A stretch of DNA of 40,373 nucleotides, taken from positions 1 to 40,373 of the forward strand of contig WGNS01000013.1 in assembly GCA_016124415.1 (NCBI GenBank), in the 5' to 3' direction. Below, piece by piece: positions 8,525 through 20,102 of this stretch. The translations under genes and the position numbers were made by a program. Within the stretch, counting starts at the first letter, position 1. Each line of letters starts with the position of its first letter. The stretch comes from Gammaproteobacteria bacterium (GTDB lineage Bacteria; Pseudomonadota; Gammaproteobacteria; SZUA-140). The notes beneath the pieces are model-generated. The model saw only the letters and a list, made by a program, of their open reading frames with translations, searched no databases and was not told the origin of the DNA.

Positions 8525-9589
8525 TTAGTTGATCCGCGGATCCAGTTCACCCGAGACATAACGCTGGAACATTTTCTCCAGCGAGACGGGCTTGATCTTG
8601 GAGCCCATGCCGGCGCAGCCGAAGGCCTCGTAACGGGCCTTACAGATCTCCGTCATACCCTTCGTGGCTTCCTTCAGGAATTTGCGCGGATCGAAATTCG
8701 CTTTGTTCTCCTCAAGATGCTTACGAATCGCACCCGTGGAGGCCATACGCAGGTCGGTATCGATGTTGACCTTGCGAACGCCGTGCTTGATACCTTCGAC
8801 GATCTCCTCGACGGGAACGCCGTACGTCTCACCCATGTCGCCGCCGTAGCTATTGATGACCTTGAGCCAATCCTGGGGAACGGAGGACGAACCGTGCATG
8901 ACGAGATGCGTGTCCGGGATACGGGCGTGAATCTCCTTGATGCGATCGATCGCCAGGATGTCGCCTGTGGGCGGACGCGTGAACTTGTATGCGCCATGGC
9001 TGGTGCCGATGGCGATGGCCAGCGCGTCGACTTTGGTTTTCTTGACGAAGTCGGCGGCCTGCTCGGGGTCGGTCAGCAGCATGGACTTGTCCAGCTTGCC
9101 CTCGGCGCCATGGCCGTCTTCCTCACCCATTTCGCCGGTCTCAAGCGAACCCAGACAGCCGAGCTCGCCCTCGACGGAGACGCCGCCGGCATGCGCCATG
9201 GCGACGACCTGGGAGGTCACGTCGACGTTGTACTCATAGGAAGACGGGGTCTTCATATCGGCCATCAGCGAACCGTCCATCATGACGGAGCTGAAACCGC
9301 TCTGGATAGAGCGCAGGCAGACGGCCGGCTCGGAACCGTGGTCCTGATGCATCACGATGGGCACATCAGGATAGGCCTCCAGGGCAGCCAGAATCAGGTG
9401 ACGCAGGAACGGCTCGCCGGCATAGCTGCGGGCGCCGGCGGAACCCTGCATGATGACCGGGCTGTCGCAAGCGGCGGCAGCCTGCATGATGGCATGCACC
9501 TGCTCCATGTTGTTGACGTTGAACGCCGGGACGCCATAGGAATGCTCCGCAGCGTGATCGAGAAGTTGTCTAAGTGAGATGAGTGCCAT
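8525..9589 (-). CDS. fba: Class II fructose-1,6-bisphosphate aldolase (CbbA type)
   Basis: [21 protein letters not shown]...VIMHQDHG...[25 protein letters not shown]...[13 protein letters not shown]...[19 protein letters not shown]. Confidence 0.95.
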   Translation of the reverse strand: MALISLRQLLDHAAEHSYGVPAFNVNNMEQVHAIMQAAAACDSPVIMQGSAGARSYAGEPFLRHLILAALEAYPDVPIVMHQDHGSEPAVCLRSIQSGFSSVMMDGSLMADMKTPSSYEYNVDVTSQVVAMAHAGGVSVEGELGCLGSLETGEMGEEDGHGAEGKLDKSMLLTDPEQAADFVKKTKVDALAIAIGTSHGAYKFTRPPTGDILAIDRIKEIHARIPDTHLVMHGSSSVPQDWLKVINSYGGDMGETYGVPVEEIVEGIKHGVRKVNIDTDLRMASTGAIRKHLEENKANFDPRKFLKEATKGMTEICKARYEAFGCAGMGSKIKPVSLEKMFQRYVSGELDPRIN

Positions 9590-9681
9590 AGTGGTTATCC
9601 TCCGCTAAAAAATCTCTTGTTTATTTCGTGACTCGTTATAGTCCGTCGAGTTGTGCATCCCGAACGGGATCGGGATACCGA

Positions 9682-11127
9682 TCAGGTCTCCCCCACCCTC
9701 AGGATCTTCATCGTATTCGTATGTCCCAGCATTCTCATCATATCACCCTTGGTGATGATGACCATCTCGCCCTCACGGACAGTACCCTGGCGCAACAATT
9801 CGTTGGTAACGGCCTTGTTGATCTCGATATGGGACTTGTCGGGATCGACGTCGAACGCAACCGGATAGACGCCCCGGTAGATTGCCACTTTACGACGCGT
9901 CGACTCATGCCGCGTCAGGGCGTAGATCGGGATCCCGGAGCTCACGCGCGACATCCACTGGACCGTGGCGCCCGACTCCGTCATGGCCGCGATCGCGCGA
10001 ACCCTTAGGTGGTTGGCCGTATACATCGTGGCCATGGCCACGGCCTCGTCAACGTGGGTGAATTCGTTATTGATGCGCTGCCGGGCGATCACCGAAACCT
10101 TCTGACGTTCAGCGCCCTTACACACACGGTCCATGGCGACAATGGCCTTGACGGGATGTTTGCCGATCGCGGTCTCGTCGGAAAGCATGACCGCGTCGGT
10201 GCCGTCCAACACCGCATTGGCCACGTCGAACACCTCGGCCCGGGTAGGGATCTGATTGTTGACCATGGACATCATCATCTGGGTCGCCGTGATCACGACA
10301 CAGTTCATGCCGCGGGCCAGATGAATCAGGTGTTTCTGGACCCCCGGCAGCTCGGCATCGCCGATCTCGACGCCCAAGTCGCCGCGCGCGACCATGATGA
10401 CGTCGGCAGCGGAGATGATGCCTTCGATAACGCCCAGCGATTCGGCGCGTTCGATCTTGGCAACGATACCGCCCTCGCCTCCCGCAGCTCGCAGCAAGCG
10501 CCGGGCCTCGTGGACATCCTCACCGTCCCGCGGAAAGGATATCGCGACATAGTCGGCCTTGAGCTTCGCCGCCGTGGCCATGTCCGACTTGTCCTTCTCG
10601 GTGATGGCCGCGGCCGAAAGGCCTCCGCCCTGACGGTTGATACCCTTGTTATTGGAGACTTCACCGCCAACCAGCACCTTGCAGCGGATTACGCGATCGT
10701 CGGACTCAGTGACGCGCAGGACGACCTTACCGTCGTCGACAAGCAGGACGTCGCCCGAGGAGACGTCCTTGGGCATATCCTTATAAGTGAGTCCGACCCT
10801 GTGCTGATCGCCGTCGTCGTCGGGACAGTCGATATCGAAGGTGAACGTATCACCTTCCTTCAACGTGACAGGCCCGCTCTTGAATCGGGTCAAGCGAATC
10901 TTGGGCCCCTGAAGATCGACCAGAATCGCAACGTCCTTACGCACCGACGCAGCAGCGGCACGAATCGCCTCGGCGCGACGAATGTGCTCGCTCGACTCGC
11001 CGTGCGAGAAGTTGAGGCGAAAGACGTCGACTCCGGCCCGGATCATCTCCTCGATGATCGCGGGATCGTCACTTGCCGGCCCCAACGTCGCTACGATCTT
11101 GGTCCTACGCAAAACTGAATTGCTCAT
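9682..11127 (-). CDS. pyk: Pyruvate kinase
   Basis: RRTKIVATLGPASDDPAIIEEMIRAGVDVFRLNFSHG...MVARGDLGVEIGDAELPGVQKHLI...ITATQMMMSM...AVLDGTDAVMLSDETAIGKHPVKAI. Confidence 0.97.
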   Translation of the reverse strand: MSNSVLRRTKIVATLGPASDDPAIIEEMIRAGVDVFRLNFSHGESSEHIRRAEAIRAAAASVRKDVAILVDLQGPKIRLTRFKSGPVTLKEGDTFTFDIDCPDDDGDQHRVGLTYKDMPKDVSSGDVLLVDDGKVVLRVTESDDRVIRCKVLVGGEVSNNKGINRQGGGLSAAAITEKDKSDMATAAKLKADYVAISFPRDGEDVHEARRLLRAAGGEGGIVAKIERAESLGVIEGIISAADVIMVARGDLGVEIGDAELPGVQKHLIHLARGMNCVVITATQMMMSMVNNQIPTRAEVFDVANAVLDGTDAVMLSDETAIGKHPVKAIVAMDRVCKGAERQKVSVIARQRINNEFTHVDEAVAMATMYTANHLRVRAIAAMTESGATVQWMSRVSSGIPIYALTRHESTRRKVAIYRGVYPVAFDVDPDKSHIEINKAVTNELLRQGTVREGEMVIITKGDMMRMLGHTNTMKILRVGET

Positions 11128-11197
11128 AGTAACAGTAGACCCGCGCCACTGGGACGGCGGGTCTCTTTATCCTCCAATAGAATGGTGGTTTTAGCGA

Positions 11198-12373
11198 TCA
11201 GCCGGCGCGCTCTTCCAGAATGGCAACGGCGGGCAGCTTCTTGCCTTCAAGGAATTCGAGGAAGGCGCCGCCACCGGTCGAGATATACGATACTTTATCA
11301 GCAATCTGATACTTATCAACCGCAGCCAAGGTGTCGCCGCCACCGGCGATCGAGAACGCACTCGAATCGGCGATCGCCATGGACAGCGCCCTGGTGCCTT
11401 CGCCGAACTGGTCAAACTCGAAAACGCCGACGGGACCGTTCCAGACGATGGTGCCGGCACCCTTGAGGATCTCCGCCAGCTGGGCGGAAGTCTGAGGACC
11501 GATATCGAAGATCATGTCGTCGTCGGCGACGTCGGCGACATTCTTCAGGGTCGCGGCGGCGCTCTCTGAGAACTCCTTGCCGCAAACGACGTCGACGGGC
11601 ACCGGAATGTCGCCACCACGTGACTGGGCATCGGCCGTCAACTTGTTGCAGGTATCGATCAGGTCGGCCTCGTAAAGCGACTTGCCGACGTTGTGACCGG
11701 CCGCCGCGATGAACGTATTGGCGATACCGCCGCCGACGATCAACTGATCGACGACCTTGGAAAGCGATTCCAGAACGGTCAGCTTGGTGGAAACCTTGGA
11801 ACCGCCGACGATGGCGACCAACGGGCGGGCCGGATTGTCCAGCGCCTTGCCCAAAGCGTCGAGTTCCGCCGCGAGCAGCGGGCCGGCGCAGGCAACGGGA
11901 GCAAACTGAGCGGCGCCATAGGTGGAACCCTGTGCCCGGTGTGCGGTGCCGAAGGCGTCCATAACGAATACGTCACACAGCGCGGCGTATTGCTTGGCAA
12001 GCGCATCTTCGTTCTTCTTCTCGCCGTTGTTGAAGCGAACATTCTCCAGGATCACGACCTCGCCGTCAGCAAGATCTACACCGTTCAGGTAGTCCTTGAC
12101 CAGACGAACGTCCTTGCCGAGCATTCCTCCCATGTGAGCGGCAACCGGCGCCAGCGAAAACTCTTCCGCATACTCGCCCTCGGTCGGACGTCCCAGGTGA
12201 GACATGATCATCACCTTCGCGCCTGCTTTCAAAGCATGTTCAATCGTCGGCAACGACGCGCGGATACGCGCATCGGAAGTCACCTTGCCGTCCTTTACGG
12301 GGACGTTCAGATCCTGCCTGATCAATACACGTTTGCCGGCAAGATCGAGATCGGTCATTTTGATTACGGACAT
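11198..12373 (-). CDS. pgk: Phosphoglycerate kinase
   Basis: [36 protein letters not shown]...SHLGRP...[18 protein letters not shown]...[20 protein letters not shown]...[13 protein letters not shown]. Confidence 0.97.
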   Translation of the reverse strand: MSVIKMTDLDLAGKRVLIRQDLNVPVKDGKVTSDARIRASLPTIEHALKAGAKVMIMSHLGRPTEGEYAEEFSLAPVAAHMGGMLGKDVRLVKDYLNGVDLADGEVVILENVRFNNGEKKNEDALAKQYAALCDVFVMDAFGTAHRAQGSTYGAAQFAPVACAGPLLAAELDALGKALDNPARPLVAIVGGSKVSTKLTVLESLSKVVDQLIVGGGIANTFIAAAGHNVGKSLYEADLIDTCNKLTADAQSRGGDIPVPVDVVCGKEFSESAAATLKNVADVADDDMIFDIGPQTSAQLAEILKGAGTIVWNGPVGVFEFDQFGEGTRALSMAIADSSAFSIAGGGDTLAAVDKYQIADKVSYISTGGGAFLEFLEGKKLPAVAILEERAG

Positions 12374-12498
12374 TTCAAATTCCTCAATAAATGTAGAACA
12401 AAGAGCGGAAGATCAAAGCGTAAGCGGCGGACATATGCCCGCCACCTACAGGTTTCCAACCGACTGCTTTAGTTCCTCTCGTAGCTGTTCTTTCCCTA

Positions 12499-13509
<1,011 letters not shown>

Positions 13510-13589
13510 TTATCCTCCACAAACTAATTTAAAGAAAATCCTTGTTCCCCGCCCGCCCAGGGACGGAACGGGGATGGTTATCGTTGTAT

Positions 13590-15584
13590 TTAGAGAACAG
13601 ACTCCACAGCCTTGACGACATTGTCAACGGTAAAACCGAATTGCTTGAAGAGTTCACCGGCCGGGGCGGATTCACCAAAGGTGTTCATCGCCACGGCCTT
13701 GCCCTGAGTGCCGATGTACTTGTACCAGCCATCCGCGATACCGGCTTCGACCACGACACGTGCCGTGACGGAAGAAGGCAACACGGACTCGCGATAAGCA
13801 CCATCCTGAGCGTCGAAGACGTTGGTCGACGGCATAGAGACCACGCGAACCTGCTTACCCTTCGCGAGCAAGGCCTCGGCGGCGTCCATGGCCAGCCCGA
13901 CTTCGGAACCCGTTGCGATGATGATCGCATCCGGCGTGCCGTTGGTGTCGCGAAGGACGTATCCGCCGCGCCCGATATCGGCGATCTGCTGCGCGGTGCG
14001 CTGCTGATGCGGCAGGTTTTGGCGGGAGAAGATCAGGCTGGTCGGGGTGCTGCGACGCTCGACGGCATCCTTCCAGCACACGGCGCTCTCGACCGCGTCG
14101 CAAGGACGCCAGACGACCATGTTCGGGATCATACGCAGGGTAGCGGTCTGCTCGACCGGCTGATGCGTGGGGCCGTCCTCGCCCAGACCGATGGAGTCGT
14201 GGGTAAACACGAAGATGCTGCCCTGCTTCATGAGCGCGGCCATACGCAACGCGTTACGCGCATACTCCGAGAACATCAGGAAGGTCGCACCGTAGGGGAT
14301 AAACCCGCCGTGCAGCGTAATACCGTTCATGATCGCGGCCATGCCGAACTCGCGCACGCCGTAGTGGATGTAGTTACCGCCGGATTCGGTGTTGCTGACC
14401 GCGATGGAACCGGACCACAGGGTCAGGTTGGAACCGGCGAGGTCGGCGGAACCGCCGAGGAACTCGGGCAGGATCGGACCCAACCCGTTGATGGCGTTCT
14501 GCGAAGCCTTGCGGCTGGCGATGGTTTCGGCCTTGTCGTTGACGGCGTTCACGAATGCGCCGGCCTTGGCCTCCCAATCGGCGGGCAATTCGCCGGCCAC
14601 GCGACGCTTGAGCTCCGCGGCCAGCTCGGGATAGGCGGCCTCGTAAGCGGCAAACTTGTCGTTCCAGGCGGATTCGGCAGCCTGGCCCTTTTCCTTGCCG
14701 TTCCATCCCGCATAGACCTCGGAAGGAATCTCGAACGGAGGGAAGTTCCAGTCGAGGTTCTTACGGGTCGCGGCGATTTCGTCTTCGCCCAGCGGGGCGC
14801 CGTGGCAATCGTGGCTGCCGCAAAGATTGGGCGCGCCGTAGCCGATGACGGTCTTGCAGCAGATCAGGGAAGGCTTGTCGTTGACCGAACGGGCCTCGAG
14901 GATGGCCTGACGGATCGACTCGGGGTCATGCCCGTCGACGCCGCGAACAACATGCCACTTGTAGGCCTCGAAACGGGCCGCGGTGTCGTCCGTGAACCAG
15001 CCTTCCACATGGCCGTCGATCGAGATGCCGTTGTCGTCCCAGAACGCGATCAGCTTGCCCAGACCCAGCGTACCGGCGAGCGAACACGCTTCATGGGAGA
15101 TACCTTCCATGAGACAGCCGTCGCCCATGAAAACGTAGGTGTAATGATCGACGACGTGGTGACCGTCGCGGTTGAACTGTCCGGCCAGGACCTTTTCAGC
15201 GATCGCCATGCCGACGCCGTTGGTGATGCCCTGACCCAGCGGGCCGGTCGTGGTCTCAACACCGGGCGCATAACCGTATTCCGGGTGGCCGGGCGTTCTC
15301 GAGTGCAGCTGACGGAACTGCTTGAGGTCGTCGATGCTCAGGTCGTACCCGGTAAGATGCAGCAAGGAATACAGCAGCATCGAGCCATGGCCGTTGGACA
15401 GGATGAAACGATCCCTGTCCGCCCAATTCGGATTACCGGGGTTGTGCTTGAGGAAATCATTCCACAGCACCTCGGCAATATCCGCCATGCCCATCGGGGC
15501 ACCGGGATGGCCGGATTTGGCCTTTTGGACGGCATCCATACTCAGGACACGAACGGCATTGGCTAACACTTTACGGGTGGACAT
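13590..15584 (-). CDS. tkt: Transketolase
   Basis: [35 protein letters not shown]...[38 protein letters not shown]...[20 protein letters not shown]. Confidence 0.97.
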   Translation of the reverse strand: MSTRKVLANAVRVLSMDAVQKAKSGHPGAPMGMADIAEVLWNDFLKHNPGNPNWADRDRFILSNGHGSMLLYSLLHLTGYDLSIDDLKQFRQLHSRTPGHPEYGYAPGVETTTGPLGQGITNGVGMAIAEKVLAGQFNRDGHHVVDHYTYVFMGDGCLMEGISHEACSLAGTLGLGKLIAFWDDNGISIDGHVEGWFTDDTAARFEAYKWHVVRGVDGHDPESIRQAILEARSVNDKPSLICCKTVIGYGAPNLCGSHDCHGAPLGEDEIAATRKNLDWNFPPFEIPSEVYAGWNGKEKGQAAESAWNDKFAAYEAAYPELAAELKRRVAGELPADWEAKAGAFVNAVNDKAETIASRKASQNAINGLGPILPEFLGGSADLAGSNLTLWSGSIAVSNTESGGNYIHYGVREFGMAAIMNGITLHGGFIPYGATFLMFSEYARNALRMAALMKQGSIFVFTHDSIGLGEDGPTHQPVEQTATLRMIPNMVVWRPCDAVESAVCWKDAVERRSTPTSLIFSRQNLPHQQRTAQQIADIGRGGYVLRDTNGTPDAIIIATGSEVGLAMDAAEALLAKGKQVRVVSMPSTNVFDAQDGAYRESVLPSSVTARVVVEAGIADGWYKYIGTQGKAVAMNTFGESAPAGELFKQFGFTVDNVVKAVESVL

Positions 15585-15907
15585 ATACGCCTCCTAAAGA
15601 ACTAAAGAAATCTGTATGCGTTGGCCCGCGAACGGTGGATGGCAACGGACAATAGGGGTGTCCAAGGATACCCGAGGATCCGAGAAATCTACAGCCGGAG
15701 CGAGCAACATCATTAATGTAATAGTTTAAAAGACTACCCTAACTCATTTATATAGTGGGTGATTATTATGCTTGTAACCGCCCCGAACTCTCTGGCTGAC
15801 CAAGAGCCCGACTGATCATCGGTGGGGACTCGAATTGACGGCGTACATTCTCGCTTACCTGAGCGAATTCGGCAAGTACAATCACTCCCGCCGCTCTGTA
15901 AAGCCGG

Positions 15908-16462
15908 TCATCCCCGCCATTTGATCGAGCACCCCATGCTCGGAATCTGCTCCCGAGGTCCTTCTCCCGTTTCCGCCACGAGCCTCATCGCCTCGAACAA
16001 GTCCCGTCTGGCGTCTGCGGCAGCAGGCTCCTTTCGGCTGGCGTCAAGCCGCCCTCTGTACTGCAAACCGCGGTCGGCGTTATACCCGAAAAAATCCGGG
16101 GTGCACACGGCACCGAACTCCTTCGCGACCGACTGATCTTCATCGAAAAGATAGGGAAACGGGTATTGATACTCTTCGGCGACGCGCTTCATGTTCTCGA
16201 AGCCGTCCTCGGGATAATCGGCGGGATCGTTGGACATGATCGCCACACTACGAATGCCGAAATCCAGGAGTTCCCGGGTATCCCGGATCAAACGATCGCG
16301 GATGGCCTTGACGTACGGACAGTGATTGCAAATGAACATCACCAAGAGGCCGTTCTCGCCAAAACAGTCGTCAAGCGACCAGATTTTGCCGTCGACGCCC
16401 GGCAGCGAGAAACCGGGGGCCGGCAGATCGAACTCGCAGACGGGGGTTTCGAGACTCACCAT
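15908..16462 (-). CDS. Thioredoxin/AhpC-TSA-fold protein with CNHCPY motif
   Basis: FDLPAPGFSLPGVDGKIWSLDDCFGENGLLVMFICNHCPYVKAIRDRL...VCTPDFFGYNADRGLQYRGRLD. Confidence 0.85.
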   Translation of the reverse strand: MVSLETPVCEFDLPAPGFSLPGVDGKIWSLDDCFGENGLLVMFICNHCPYVKAIRDRLIRDTRELLDFGIRSVAIMSNDPADYPEDGFENMKRVAEEYQYPFPYLFDEDQSVAKEFGAVCTPDFFGYNADRGLQYRGRLDASRKEPAAADARRDLFEAMRLVAETGEGPREQIPSMGCSIKWRG

Positions 16463-16506
16463 AGCGTTATCACCTTCGATATATGGGGCTTGGGTAAAAA
16501 CGGATT

Positions 16507-16530
16507 CGGGAGCGGCGGTTGCCGCTCCCG
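16507..16530 (-). terminator. Putative terminator of the carbonic anhydrase gene
   Basis: CGGGAGCGGC-GGTT-GCCGCTCCCG, perfect 10-bp stem; minus-strand continuation AATCCGTTTTT. Confidence 0.65.
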
Positions 16531-16540
16531 ATCGGACACA

Positions 16541-17536
16541 TTAGTTGCCCAGGCGAACTACCCGGCCGTTGAGCGGCTGGACCGGACGATTGTCATGGAC
16601 GATGCTGGCGCGGAACTGCTCGAGCTGCGCATCGGAGATCTGAATCGGGGCCGACAACACCAGCCAGTTAACGTTCTCACTGCAAGGCGGCGTCGTCAAA
16701 GAGCCGGTGTAGTTGAAATGATTGAGATCCGGTGGCAACAGATCCGCGACGTTGACCTCTACGCCCTCGGGCGTATTGTGATCGCCGCTCGCGGCCGGGA
16801 AAGCCGACCAGAGTTTGGCGATGAAGGGGTTGTCCGGACCGCCGGCATCGATCATGACGCCGATAACGGCCAGCTGCCCGTCATCGGCTTTGTGAACAAG
16901 ATGCGCTTCCAATGCGTGGGATTTCCCGCCGATGGTGTGCTCGCTGGGCGAATGGAAATGGAACTGCAACAGCTGATAGGTCTTGCCGTCAACGGTCATC
17001 GAACTACCGGGGGCATAGTTGACCTGAATCGCGTGGCCGTTATTGACGATATCCAGGGGAGTCGCCTTGTAATCGGTCTTGATGTCGTCCAGGCTCGTGA
17101 TGGTAGCAGCGGAAATGTCGACCGGAGACTGCTTCGTGCCGTCCTTACAGAGCGCGTAGTCTTCCTTGAGATCGCCCCAATACTGAGGCGCGCCGATGCC
17201 GGTATAGCTCCAGTGAAGGGAATGATGGAAGCTGGTCATGTCATGGTGCGCCATCTCCTTGTCTTCATGCGCGGAAGATTCCTTGTGGCCCATGAACACT
17301 TCGCCGAAAGTCGCATGAGGAACCACGGACGGAGCGGCTTCAGGCGCGGCAGGCTCGGCTGGCGCAGCCGGTTCGGCCGGTGCGGGAGCGGCGTCCTTTG
17401 CCTGCGGCGCAGGGGCCGCCTCCTCTACCGTGACGTTGGGATGGGACCAACCCATCGCATCGCCGGCATGAGATGACATCGACGAAGCCATTAATGCCCC
17501 GCCAACGAGTAATCCCGTCGTCCACAACTTGATCAT
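16541..17536 (-). CDS. Secreted/periplasmic alpha-carbonic anhydrase with Pro/Ala/Glu-rich and His-rich N-terminal extension
   Basis: Signal peptide MIKLWTTGLLVGGALMASSMSSHA; HWSYTGIGAPQYWGDL...QSPVDIS...QFHFHSPSEHTIGGKSHALEAHLVH zinc-ligand motif; GSLTTPPCSENVNWLVL. Confidence 0.93.
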   Translation of the reverse strand: MIKLWTTGLLVGGALMASSMSSHAGDAMGWSHPNVTVEEAAPAPQAKDAAPAPAEPAAPAEPAAPEAAPSVVPHATFGEVFMGHKESSAHEDKEMAHHDMTSFHHSLHWSYTGIGAPQYWGDLKEDYALCKDGTKQSPVDISAATITSLDDIKTDYKATPLDIVNNGHAIQVNYAPGSSMTVDGKTYQLLQFHFHSPSEHTIGGKSHALEAHLVHKADDGQLAVIGVMIDAGGPDNPFIAKLWSAFPAASGDHNTPEGVEVNVADLLPPDLNHFNYTGSLTTPPCSENVNWLVLSAPIQISDAQLEQFRASIVHDNRPVQPLNGRVVRLGN

Positions 17537-17787
17537 TTGATTGTCTCCTCCATTCATATCGCGCGTTCTTTATCACTCGTTTTTGTTGATGAATACCCCC
17601 GAGTCGCGAGGATAGCCGCAAAATCGCAAAAAGGCCAGCCTCGCGCCCTGGCCGGGACCTTGGCGCCGCTGATCGATACGGGGTTGAAAGGAGACGGGGA
17701 ATCCGCGAACCTAAGAAGATCAGCGCGCCTCGAGGTCGAGGCCCGCGCGCAGTCGACCCGAATGCACAATCCGAGGCATGCCTATAC

Positions 17788-18222
17788 ATGAACTACTACC
17801 TGATTATCCTGGGGCTCCTCACGATCGGCGGTTTGGCGACCACGATCTGGGGCCTGAAAAGCTTGCGCAACACTCAACGCATCGCCGCTTGGCCCGGAAC
17901 CGGAGGAACGATCGAATCATCGACAGCACAATCGGTAGAAGACGATCTGCTGCCGGAGATCGTCTATCGATATGAGGTGGAGGCGGTTTCGTATCGGAAC
18001 AAGCTGGAGTTGCCCGCGGGCACCCTGCCCTCACAGGAACTCGCCAAACGTCTGGCCCGGGATTACCCGGTCGGGAAGACCGTTGAAGTCCGTTACGATC
18101 CTGACGCGCATGGGAAATCGGTGATCGAGGGCGCGCAGCGCAAGGGCGGCGACGTATTCATTATCCTGTTCGGCATCGCCGGCACCCTGTTTGGTATCCT
18201 GGCGATGCTGCAAGGCATCTGA
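17788..18222 (+). CDS. DUF3592-like membrane protein
   Basis: TM helix at each end; central YRYEVEAVSYRNKLELP...ARDYPVGKTVEVRYDPDAHGKSVIE pattern. Confidence 0.7.
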   Translation: MNYYLIILGLLTIGGLATTIWGLKSLRNTQRIAAWPGTGGTIESSTAQSVEDDLLPEIVYRYEVEAVSYRNKLELPAGTLPSQELAKRLARDYPVGKTVEVRYDPDAHGKSVIEGAQRKGGDVFIILFGIAGTLFGILAMLQGI

Positions 18223-18268
18223 CGACAATGTTTCCGTTCAGCTCGCCGATGCGAGGTCTAGGGATTTG

Positions 18269-18517
18269 CTATTCGTCGGGGAATTCGGGCGCCCCATCCT
18301 TCATCTGGGGATGCGACATGATCACGGCAACGAAGGCGATCATGAAGAGACAGGGGAACATCGCCATCCAGGAAATAAAATACACCGCATCGATCGCGAC
18401 CAGGATGAGACATACGATAACCATCGAGAAGATAACCCGATGGCTCCTTTCCAGAAAAAACGACAAACCGATCGCAGCGACAACGATGGCCGCAAAGATC
18501 TCATAAAAGTGCGCCAT
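18269..18517 (-). CDS. Small hydrophobic protein, about 3 TM segments, unknown function
   Basis: MAHFYEIFAAIVVAAIGLSFFLERSHRVIFSMVIVCLILVAIDAVYFISWMAMFPCLFMIAFVAVIMSHPQMKDGAPEFPDE; compact ORF with TM-like periodicity. Confidence 0.55.
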   Translation of the reverse strand: MAHFYEIFAAIVVAAIGLSFFLERSHRVIFSMVIVCLILVAIDAVYFISWMAMFPCLFMIAFVAVIMSHPQMKDGAPEFPDE

Positions 18518-18582
18518 AACCCGCGCTCCCCCTTTTACTCGATGGATGCATCAAATCACACATATTGTAGGGGTATAGTACC

Positions 18583-18615
18583 GGGTCCCGGCTTGGATGT
18601 AAAACGCCGGGCCCC
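18583..18615 (-). terminator. Stem-loop downstream of the PilZ-like/flagellar gene cluster
   Basis: GGGTCCCGGC (18583-18592) pairs with GCCGGGCCCC (18606-18615), 9 of 10. Confidence 0.45.
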
Positions 18616-18631
18616 ATTGAAGTGTGACGAG

Positions 18632-19213
18632 TTATTTTTCCGTCTGATGAAGCAAGGCCACCATGCGGCGATGCTGGCGGAAAATCATCCTTTCCAAATG
18701 GTCACGGACAATGTCCGATAGCCCTTCGAACGTGCAGACCACCTTCCAGACGCCGTCGGTCGCCTTTTCTACGCCCGCAACACGTCCGCACACGACCAGA
18801 GGCTTGAGATATTGTCTGTTCAGATATACGGCAAGCTGAAAATACCGTCCCTGTTCCGGCGCTTCCGGCATGACGCAGGAAATGCCATTGGACTTCATCT
18901 CTACCGCCGATGGCGCCGGTAGCTCCAGTCTTTGCGCGAGCACCTGGGACACCATTTCCATGAGCATGTTGACTTTGAACTCAAGGCGGGCCACGTCGTG
19001 CGCCAACGGTTCGGCATCCTTGCCTTCGTGCATATATTCGTCCAGAGAACTCATGTAACGCAGGAGGCGCTCGTTCTCTTCATTGAGAACGGCGAACGTC
19101 GCCTCCGGTGGAGGCCCATCCAACCGTTCCCACTGGACGGGAATGACATCCAGATAGGTCAACCCCTCGCCGAGGCAGGCGTTGATCAATGATGGTGTTT
19201 CGGCATCCGTCAC
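18632..19213 (-). CDS. PilZ-domain-like protein, flagellum-associated
   Basis: Position after fliS-fliT; helical N-terminus followed by beta-rich MKSNGISCVMPEAPEQGRYFQLAVYLN...VVCGRVAGVEKATDGVWKVVCTFEGLSDIVRDHLERMIFRQHRR. Confidence 0.65.
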   Translation of the reverse strand: MTDAETPSLINACLGEGLTYLDVIPVQWERLDGPPPEATFAVLNEENERLLRYMSSLDEYMHEGKDAEPLAHDVARLEFKVNMLMEMVSQVLAQRLELPAPSAVEMKSNGISCVMPEAPEQGRYFQLAVYLNRQYLKPLVVCGRVAGVEKATDGVWKVVCTFEGLSDIVRDHLERMIFRQHRRMVALLHQTEK

Positions 19214-19243
19214 TGTCGATTCATTCCTATGGTGTTTCGAGGC

Positions 19244-19567
19244 TCAGGCCAGCTGATAGCCACGACTGGCTTTTCTGGCACGGCCCAAGGTCGCGAGACT
19301 GTCCCGAGCGGCGTCACGCTCCTTGATACATCGCGCGATGAGCGCAGAGTCATCGTGTAAGAGCGATTGTAGCGCGGTAAGGAGCGCACGCTTATCCTCC
19401 GGCGCGCACTCGAGCTCCATACATCGTTCGATGAGATCGTGCCGCTCGCGTACCAAGGTGACGAGGTCGTCCCAGGCCTCGTCTCTGGCCAGATCCGACA
19501 TTCGCGCCGTCCTGACGCGAATCTCGTTCAGTATACCGTCCGCCCAAACACGTTGTTCAGCGGCCAA
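19244..19567 (-). CDS. fliT: FliT-like flagellar chaperone
   Basis: All-helical small ORF immediately downstream of fliS; TTG at 19567 preceded by GGAGG, the track's longer ATG form overlaps fliS. Confidence 0.6.
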   Translation of the reverse strand: MAAEQRVWADGILNEIRVRTARMSDLARDEAWDDLVTLVRERHDLIERCMELECAPEDKRALLTALQSLLHDDSALIARCIKERDAARDSLATLGRARKASRGYQLA

Positions 19568-19578
19568 GACGACCTCCG

Positions 19579-20007
19579 TCAACCTTGCACACCGTGCTGC
19601 TTGGCGTGATTCTGGATGATCTCCTCGGGAATGGCGTCCCACGCATCCTTGATTTGATCGAGCAGACCGGTAACCTCGTCGAGATACGTGGATTCATTAC
19701 GCAGATTCGCTTCGAACAATCGGCGAATCATGTAGTCGTACAGATCGTCAAGATTCTGAGCGATGGTATGATCGCCACTGCCCGACTTATCCAAGCTGGC
19801 CCGCAAACCGTCGATCATCGAGATGGCCCAGCTGATTTGCTGACCCTTGCCGGGGATATCGCCGTTTTGCATTTGCTGCTTGGCCGAAGCGATCTTCTGC
19901 AAGGCGCCTTCCATGAGCATCTGAATCAAACGATGCGGCGTAGCCGACTCGACCCGGTTGGTCAATCCAAATCGTCTGTATTCATCCAATGCTGCATTGT
20001 GGTTCAT
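19579..20007 (-). CDS. fliS: Flagellar export chaperone FliS
   Basis: AALDEYRRFGLTNRVESATPHRLIQMLMEGALQKIASAKQQMQNGDIPGKGQQISWAISMIDGLRASLD...NLDDLYDYMIRRLFEANLRN. Confidence 0.94.
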   Translation of the reverse strand: MNHNAALDEYRRFGLTNRVESATPHRLIQMLMEGALQKIASAKQQMQNGDIPGKGQQISWAISMIDGLRASLDKSGSGDHTIAQNLDDLYDYMIRRLFEANLRNESTYLDEVTGLLDQIKDAWDAIPEEIIQNHAKQHGVQG

Positions 20008-20102
20008 GGTCTCTCCTCGTTATGACTACGTGCACCAAAGATTTATCCCTATATCGTCACCGCTTCGATCGAATGTCCGACGCGGCTCCCCGCCGTCGAT
20101 TC

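Noticed and set aside
13542-15566. 674-aa plus-strand ORF opposite transketolase
   Set aside because: Shadow ORF from high GC and codon bias; the minus strand clearly encodes Tkt and the plus product has low-complexity G/R/D/V-rich composition.
15778-15924. Plus-frame fragment PPRTLWLTKSPTDHRWGLELTAYILAYLSEFGKYNHSRRSVKPVIPAI
   Set aside because: Protein-like composition suggested a gene remnant, but it has no ATG/GTG start, no recognised family and overlaps the end of the thioredoxin-like gene; chance cannot be excluded.
16166-17476. 436-aa plus-strand ORF across the thioredoxin-like and carbonic anhydrase genes
   Set aside because: Crosses two well-supported opposite-strand genes and their terminator; no domain signal.
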